Assembly: GCA_014381035.1 (NCBI GenBank)
Contig: JACMIS010000600.1
Coordinates: 1 to 15,430 of the forward strand
From: Armatimonadota bacterium
Lineage (GTDB): Bacteria; Armatimonadota; Armatimonadia; Armatimonadales; Armatimonadaceae
Length of the DNA: 15,430 nucleotides
Reading direction: 5' to 3'
Part shown: positions 14,603 to 15,430 of the stretch, piece after piece
Position numbering within the stretch: the first letter of the stretch is position 1
Layout of the letters: each line of letters opens with the position of its first letter
Notes under the pieces: generated by a model
Told to the model about the DNA's origin: nothing
Seen by the model: the letters and a program-made list of their open reading frames with translations, nothing else
Databases searched by the model: none
Position numbers and translations under genes: made by a program

Positions 14603-15262
14603 ATGAACCCGGACCGGGCGAGATCGTGGGCGACCATAACAGGAATCATCGTTGCTATCCTCGCGGTGGCGGCGGGGCTGCGCTACGCCATGACGCCGAA
14701 CCGTCCTTCTGCCATTAATCGACCGAATCCTGATGCACTTCCGCCTGGGGTGAGTATCCGTCACAGACGCTCCGTATTCACCGGGTATGATGAGCAGACG
14801 CGGAAAGCATGGGTAGTGCGTGCAGACACGGTAGAGTTCAGTTCCGACCGCTCGCGGGTGGAAGCACGCGGCAACGTGGAAGCCGAGCTATTCGACGCAC
14901 CGACGGGGAAGCGTCGGGCACTCATTACGGCGGGGACGTTTGTATTTACTCGAAACTCGAAATCGCTCCAGGTAGGCGGCAAGATCATCTGTCAGGCTCC
15001 CGGCAAAAACGACAAAAGCGATCTGCGCGTGGAAGCCGACATGTTGATCTGGAACGTAGGGGCAAAACAGATCATTTGTCCGGGAGAGGTGACGGCAGAG
15101 TTACCCAACGGTAAGGGGACGGCACGAGGGCGCGAATTGACACTGGACCTGCCCAGCCGGGAATGGACCCTGCAACAATTCCACGGCGAATTTGCCTTCC
15201 GTGAAGGCGAGGGAAGTGTCCCACCACCGTTCGTGAACCCGCTCAAGGGCTTACCGTTCTAG
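14603..15262 (+). CDS. lptC: LptC-like lipopolysaccharide export periplasmic protein
   Basis: This 219-residue protein has a short N-terminal membrane helix (about 13-29) and then an LptC/OstA-type beta-jellyroll region. The repeated pattern of AxxVEF, VEARGNVEAELF, LRVEADMLIWN and GKGTARGRELTLDL strands is typical. LptC links the inner-membrane LptBFG transporter to the periplasmic LptA bridge, carrying lipopolysaccharide outward. The length is near that of E. coli LptC (about 190 residues) plus a short tail ending in FVNPLKGLPF. The start is ATG 14603, eight bases after AAAGGAG; an in-frame GTG at 14597 lies too near that site. LptA and LptB, often next to lptC, are not seen before a strong hairpin 36 bp downstream. 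Confidence 0.78.
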   Translation: MNPDRARSWATITGIIVAILAVAAGLRYAMTPNRPSAINRPNPDALPPGVSIRHRRSVFTGYDEQTRKAWVVRADTVEFSSDRSRVEARGNVEAELFDAPTGKRRALITAGTFVFTRNSKSLQVGGKIICQAPGKNDKSDLRVEADMLIWNVGAKQIICPGEVTAELPNGKGTARGRELTLDLPSREWTLQQFHGEFAFREGEGSVPPPFVNPLKGLPF

Positions 15263-15297
15263 TTTCACGCGAGGATGGAAATCCCTTGAGCAAAGGC

Positions 15298-15333
15298 AAG
15301 GGCGGCTAACGAACCGTTTCGTTAGCCGCCCTT
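15298..15333. terminator. Perfect 16-bp hairpin after lptC
   Basis: Arm 15298-15313 is the exact reverse complement of 15318-15333 around the loop CCGT. It lies 36 bp after the lptC stop and is the likely end of the 12429-15262 run, but no T-run follows it. Confidence that it is a terminator is moderate; the hairpin itself is certain. Confidence 0.65.
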
Positions 15334-15398
15334 ACCGAACTCCGCCGTGACGAGGGGGCATCATCTCGCCACTGTCCGCCGTCCCGCCCGCGTCGCCG

Positions 15399-15430
15399 TC
15401 AAATAGCCGACGGCGTCGGCTACTATTTGA
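15399..15430. repeat. Second inverted repeat at the right edge
   Basis: TCAAATAG (15399-15406) pairs with CTATTTGA (15423-15430), and an alternative inner stem pairs 15404-15411 with 15415-15422 around GGC. The structure reaches the last base of the window and may continue beyond it. Confidence 0.6.

Overview
The window (15,430 bp, fairly GC-rich) looks like chromosomal DNA of a diderm bacterium. The support is an LptC-like lipopolysaccharide-export protein, two lipobox lipoproteins, a secreted Spy/CpxP-like protein and an ECF sigma/anti-sigma pair. The mix (Ada-AlkA fusion, DUF2231, tandem clostripain-family lipoproteins, an unusual sigma-like/XRE-like pair) would fit Armatimonadota or a neighbouring phylum, but this is a low-confidence guess. 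I saw no tRNA, rRNA, CRISPR array, transposase or integrase.

Left part (1-5148): a DNA-repair neighbourhood, mostly on the minus strand. It holds the first 621 codons of a DEAH-box helicase of the YprA/MrfA/Hrq1 type (running off the left edge), a methylguanine methyltransferase (ogt), and an Ada-type sensor fused to AlkA glycosylase. Between alkA and ogt lies a nested palindromic element: an outer 22-bp stem enclosing three small hairpins, one arm of which supplies the alkA stop codon. A lone RsbW-like ATP-binding protein on the plus strand sits between the helicase and ogt.

Middle part (5387-9214, plus strand): a small acidic disordered protein with a DUF2231 membrane protein; then an ECF sigma factor, a zinc-binding anti-sigma factor and a Spy-like periplasmic protein in one tight operon; then an SDR oxidoreductase with a C-terminal membrane tail. 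A perfect 34-bp inverted repeat separates this convergently from the next block.

Right part (9315-15262): two tandem minus-strand clostripain-family (C11) lipoproteins. Both carry Ser in place of the family's catalytic Cys, and they share a 107-bp identical tract. Divergent from them is a plus-strand run of a sigma-70-like protein, an XRE-like helix-turn-helix protein, an unknown one-TM coiled-coil protein and LptC, ending at a 16-bp hairpin.

The strongest leads are the Cys-to-Ser C11 pair, the nested palindrome in the alkA-ogt gap, and the set of long perfect hairpins without U-tracts that mark most gene boundaries.
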